In this document: positions 36,861-40,147 of the stretch, piece by piece | How positions within the stretch are numbered: position 1 is the first letter of the stretch | Layout: every line of letters begins with the position of its first letter | Source of the DNA: Acidobacteriota bacterium | GTDB lineage: Bacteria; Acidobacteriota; Aminicenantia; UBA2199 | Reading direction: 5' to 3' | Length of the DNA: 40,147 nucleotides | Assembly: GCA_025456205.1 (NCBI GenBank) | Contig: JALOLA010000009.1 | Location: 1 to 40,147, forward strand | Notes under the pieces: model-generated | Database searches by the model: none | The model's input: only the letters and a program-made list of their open reading frames with translations | Told to the model about the DNA's origin: nothing | Position numbers and translations under genes: made by a program

Positions 36861-39080
36861 TCAGTCCGCCGCCGCGCCGGCATCGAATATCTCGAAAACG
36901 CGGTCTGCATCCACGAAGCGCAGCGCGCGGCCCAGCGCCAGGATTGGCGCCAGTTCCGGCCGTTTTTTCAGCAATTCGAAATACTCCGCGGAAGCGAAGG
37001 CCAGGCGGGTGACCGGCAGTTTCGCCGCTCCCTGGATGCGGGCGTCGACCCAGGCGCCGTTGTTCAGGTAGAAGGCCATGCCCCGGACCGTTCGCACCTG
37101 CCGGTCCAGGTCGCGCAGGGAATCTCTGCCGGAGCGCGTCTCGGTGATGGCCTGTGCCTGGTTCAACTTCTGCAGCTCGCTCGAGGCGCGCACGCTTCCC
37201 AACCCCGACTTGTCCTTCATGGCGGTGAATTCCTCGCGGTGCTCCCGCGCCAGCGCCGGCGCGGCGGCGACGCCGCCGATGGTCATGTCGGTCTCGGCAA
37301 GTTCGCCGCGGCCGCGGCGCGTTTTCTCGTCCTCCACGATCAGGTAGCTGGTGTAGGGGGTGACGATGCCGTATTGCCGGGCCAGGCGGGTCGCTTCTTC
37401 GACCAGCTCCCGGTCCTCGCCATGCCTGCGGATCTGGTCGAGAAGAAACCCGACGCGGCGGGCTGCCCAGAGAGCCGGCAGGAAATCATGGTCGAGGCTC
37501 GCGCCGGGAAAGCCGGCCTGAAAAGAGAACGACTCGTCGCGGCCGTTCACCCTGCCGCTGACGGTGATGGTGGCCGGTCCGGAGCCCTGGTAGCGGCCGA
37601 TGACGGTAAGCGACGATCCCCGGTACAGGTCGGGCATTGTCCGCGGGTGGACCTTGGAAACGCGGGCGTTCCCCGAGATCTGCACGCGGACATTGCTCAG
37701 CACCGGCGAGTGGATCTTGTCGTAAAATTGGGATATGCCGCTCTTGATGTCCTCGTTCGCGGCGATGTAGGTGCGGAAAGTGCGGGTCAGCTCGGCGAAG
37801 CCGTCCAGCAGGTGGGTGTTGATCTCGCTGCCGATGGCCACCGGGAAAAGGCGCAATCCGGCGTTGTCGGGGCTCCTGACCAGGCGCAGCAGCGCCTCGT
37901 CGCCGGTCTCGCCGATGGTCGGCTTGCCGTCGGTTACCAGCACCACGATGCGCGGCCGGTCCGCCGACCTTTTTCCAGCCAAGGATAACTTCAGCGCCTC
38001 CTCGCAGTTGGTGCCGCCCGCGGCCTGCCAATCGGCGACGAATGCCTGCGCTTGCGCCAGGTTCGCCGCCGATGCTTCCAACAGATCCGGGAAGAGTGAT
38101 TCGGCCTCGGTGGCGAAGCGGATGATATTGAAGCGGTCGCCGCGGTTCAGCCGCCCCAGGCAGTACGCCAAGGCCTGGCGCGCCTGCTCGATGGCCTTGC
38201 CGGCCATGCTGCCCGACGTGTCGACAACGAAGGTGATGTCCTTGGCCCCGGTCCCTTCATCGCTGCGGGCGAAGCCGGGAGCGACGCCGAGAAAGAATGT
38301 GCCTTCCTGGCCCGCAGGGCGGAAGGCCAGCAGGGAGAGGCCGAGGCGGCCCGATGCGGGAGTGAAGAAAACCCGGAAATCACTGTCCGGCAGGATGTCA
38401 TGGCTGGAATAGCGCACTGTGGCCCGGCCGCGGCCGGGGCGGGAAACCTCCACCGCGTGGGTGGGGCAGTGGATGCCGGCCAGCGGCTGCGCCGAATGGA
38501 TGTCCAGGACGATGCTGACCTCGGGGATGGCCCTGGCCGAGAATTTCTCCGTTGCCAGCGGGTAGAAATAGGCGATGGCGCCGTTGTTCCTTTCCAGGAC
38601 CTCGTGGTAGGAGATCTTGATCCTTTTCCTGCTGCGCGGCTCAATGGGGAAGACGCGCATCCTGAACACGCCGCGGCCGTCGTACTCGAGCAGCGCCGGG
38701 TCGCGCAGCCGGCGCACGATGTCCTCGTAGATGCCGCGCGCCTTGGCGGCGTCGAGCAGCTCGGCCCGGGTTTCCCGGCCGTCGATCCACATGCTGAAAT
38801 CCTTTATCGCCGCGCCGGCGGGCAGGGGGAACAGGTAATGGCCCTCGAGCCGCGAGTGGCCGGGATTGAAAAACTCCTGGTCGACGACGGTGGTGGCCAG
38901 CTGCTCGTCGATCGTGACGCGGACATCGTGGCGGACCACCTCCAGCGGAAAATGGGCCGACGGACCGGGCCGGGGCGGCCGCGGGATGACGATGAAGCCG
39001 TCGGCGAGCAGCGGCACACCCGTGAGCGGCAGCAGGGCCAGGACGGCCAGGGCGGCGATCGTCCACATCCTGTTTTTCAT
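36861..39080 (-). CDS. VIT-VWA domain protein (inter-alpha-trypsin inhibitor heavy-chain-like), exported
   Basis: VIT: VDQEFFNPGHSRLEGHYLFPLPAGAAIKDFSMWIDG; VWA MIDAS: ITFVVDTSGSMAGKAIEQAR. Confidence 0.88.
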   Translation of the reverse strand: MKNRMWTIAALAVLALLPLTGVPLLADGFIVIPRPPRPGPSAHFPLEVVRHDVRVTIDEQLATTVVDQEFFNPGHSRLEGHYLFPLPAGAAIKDFSMWIDGRETRAELLDAAKARGIYEDIVRRLRDPALLEYDGRGVFRMRVFPIEPRSRKRIKISYHEVLERNNGAIAYFYPLATEKFSARAIPEVSIVLDIHSAQPLAGIHCPTHAVEVSRPGRGRATVRYSSHDILPDSDFRVFFTPASGRLGLSLLAFRPAGQEGTFFLGVAPGFARSDEGTGAKDITFVVDTSGSMAGKAIEQARQALAYCLGRLNRGDRFNIIRFATEAESLFPDLLEASAANLAQAQAFVADWQAAGGTNCEEALKLSLAGKRSADRPRIVVLVTDGKPTIGETGDEALLRLVRSPDNAGLRLFPVAIGSEINTHLLDGFAELTRTFRTYIAANEDIKSGISQFYDKIHSPVLSNVRVQISGNARVSKVHPRTMPDLYRGSSLTVIGRYQGSGPATITVSGRVNGRDESFSFQAGFPGASLDHDFLPALWAARRVGFLLDQIRRHGEDRELVEEATRLARQYGIVTPYTSYLIVEDEKTRRGRGELAETDMTIGGVAAAPALAREHREEFTAMKDKSGLGSVRASSELQKLNQAQAITETRSGRDSLRDLDRQVRTVRGMAFYLNNGAWVDARIQGAAKLPVTRLAFASAEYFELLKKRPELAPILALGRALRFVDADRVFEIFDAGAAAD

Positions 39081-39104
39081 TTTAATCTCCTTGTTTCCGC
39101 CTGC

Positions 39105-40147
39105 TTATTTGTCGAAGCTGAAACTCTTATCCGCGGCCTGGCGGCGCAGGGCGCTGAGGATGGCCTCGTCCAGGGTGCCGGCTCCCGCCTGCTTCTTTAC
39201 CTTATCGCGGACGAAGAGCTCGCGCGCGGCGTGCAGCGTCCCGATCCTTTTCTGCAGTATCTCGCGCTGCATGCGCATGGCGTCCACGTAGCCTAGGCGC
39301 TCGCCGGCCGTCATGCCCTTCATCTCCGCAGGCAGCTCGCTCTCGCGCATCTCCTCCAGCTTCACTGTGCCCGCCGTGGTCGCGTCCACCAGGTCCCAGG
39401 CGGAGTTATTGTACTGGGGCGCGGCCTTGGCCGCGGCCCGCTGGACCGCGATCTCCCGGCTCACGGAGGCGGCGTTCATGTCCTGCGCCTCCTGGCGCTG
39501 CTTGCCTTTGCCGCCCTCGCGGCCGTAGGCGATGTAGGTCCCGTTCAGCTCGCGGTCAAGGCGGGCGATCTCGTCGTCCTGCGGGGCGCTGACCGGCGGC
39601 GGGATATGATCGGCATCGATGGCTACATACTGCCCGTCGGCCAGGTCGGCGCCGGCCTTCCAGGCCGTCCGCAATCCTTCCTGGTAGCGGCCACAGAAAA
39701 TGGTATTGACGACGATGCCGCGGGCGATGGCTTCGCGGCAGGAGTCGCGGTAGTCGGTCGCGCCTTGCGTGAACGGCTCGTTGCCGGCGATGACGATCAG
39801 CTTCAGGTCATCGTGGCGTCCGCTCCACTCCAGCTCGCGGACGGCGCTGCGGATGACGCGGCCGCAGTACTCCTCGCCGCCGTTGGTTTGCAGCCTGAAC
39901 AGCTCCTCGGATACGCGGTCGAGGTCCGTGCTCAGGGGCACGATGCGGCGCAGGTATCCCTGTGCGGCCGGTATGCCGTTCTGGCCGTATTCGTACAGCG
40001 CCACCTGCAGCAGGGGCGCCTTGCCGTTCCTCCTGGCCTTGGCCAGCTCGCTGACGATCTTCCAGATGCGCGAGCGCGCCTGGTCGATCAGGCCGTCCAT
40101 GCTGCCCGACGTGTCCAGCAGGATCGCCATCTGCACGCGGGGCCCGG
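39105..40147 (-). CDS. VWA domain protein, N-terminus truncated by window edge
   Basis: VQMAILLDTSGSMDGLIDQARSRIW MIDAS motif; frame open to the window end, so the track GTG start at 40136 is unlikely to be real. Confidence 0.8.
   Translation of the reverse strand, partial: GPRVQMAILLDTSGSMDGLIDQARSRIWKIVSELAKARRNGKAPLLQVALYEYGQNGIPAAQGYLRRIVPLSTDLDRVSEELFRLQTNGGEEYCGRVIRSAVRELEWSGRHDDLKLIVIAGNEPFTQGATDYRDSCREAIARGIVVNTIFCGRYQEGLRTAWKAGADLADGQYVAIDADHIPPPVSAPQDDEIARLDRELNGTYIAYGREGGKGKQRQEAQDMNAASVSREIAVQRAAAKAAPQYNNSAWDLVDATTAGTVKLEEMRESELPAEMKGMTAGERLGYVDAMRMQREILQKRIGTLHAARELFVRDKVKKQAGAGTLDEAILSALRRQAADKSFSFDK

Overview
GC-rich 40.1 kb bacterial chromosomal window. It looks like an Acidobacteriota or Candidatus Aminicenantes-type genome, but that is inferred from gene content only. 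It is densely coding, with no rRNA, tRNA, CRISPR array, phage or IS element recognised. Left part (1-14.5 kb): partial gdhA (-), plsC-like acyltransferase, gmhA-like SIS isomerase, class I aminotransferase, a stand-alone PBP-type transpeptidase, TPR protein, DUF1848 protein, nitroreductase-like protein, Tat/DUF362 protein, DUF6599-like protein, TlpA-like thioredoxin and an M16C (PreP-like) protease. Centre (14.6-31.3 kb): a two-operon transport system on the minus strand. Operon A is HlyD-like adaptor, ABC ATPase, 49-aa TM protein, three ~800-aa MacB/FtsX-type permeases and an 88-aa protein. Operon B is a 73-aa protein, ABC ATPase, 19-aa hydrophobic micropeptide and an ~850-aa permease. A sigma-54 response regulator and a histidine kinase are encoded divergently. 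Both minus-strand operons are preceded by near-consensus sigma-54 -24/-12 promoters (TGGCAT-N5-TTGCT), and about 90-110 bp upstream of each is the same pair of palindromic sites (TGTCCG-N4/5-CGG..ACA) in the same order with 22-bp start-to-start spacing. This reads as a self-contained regulon and is the main discovery candidate. Right part (31.3-40.1 kb): M64-type peptidase, transmembrane Ser/Thr kinase with TPR tail, zinc-ribbon/thioredoxin fusion, OsmC-like protein, VIT-VWA protein and a partial VWA protein.
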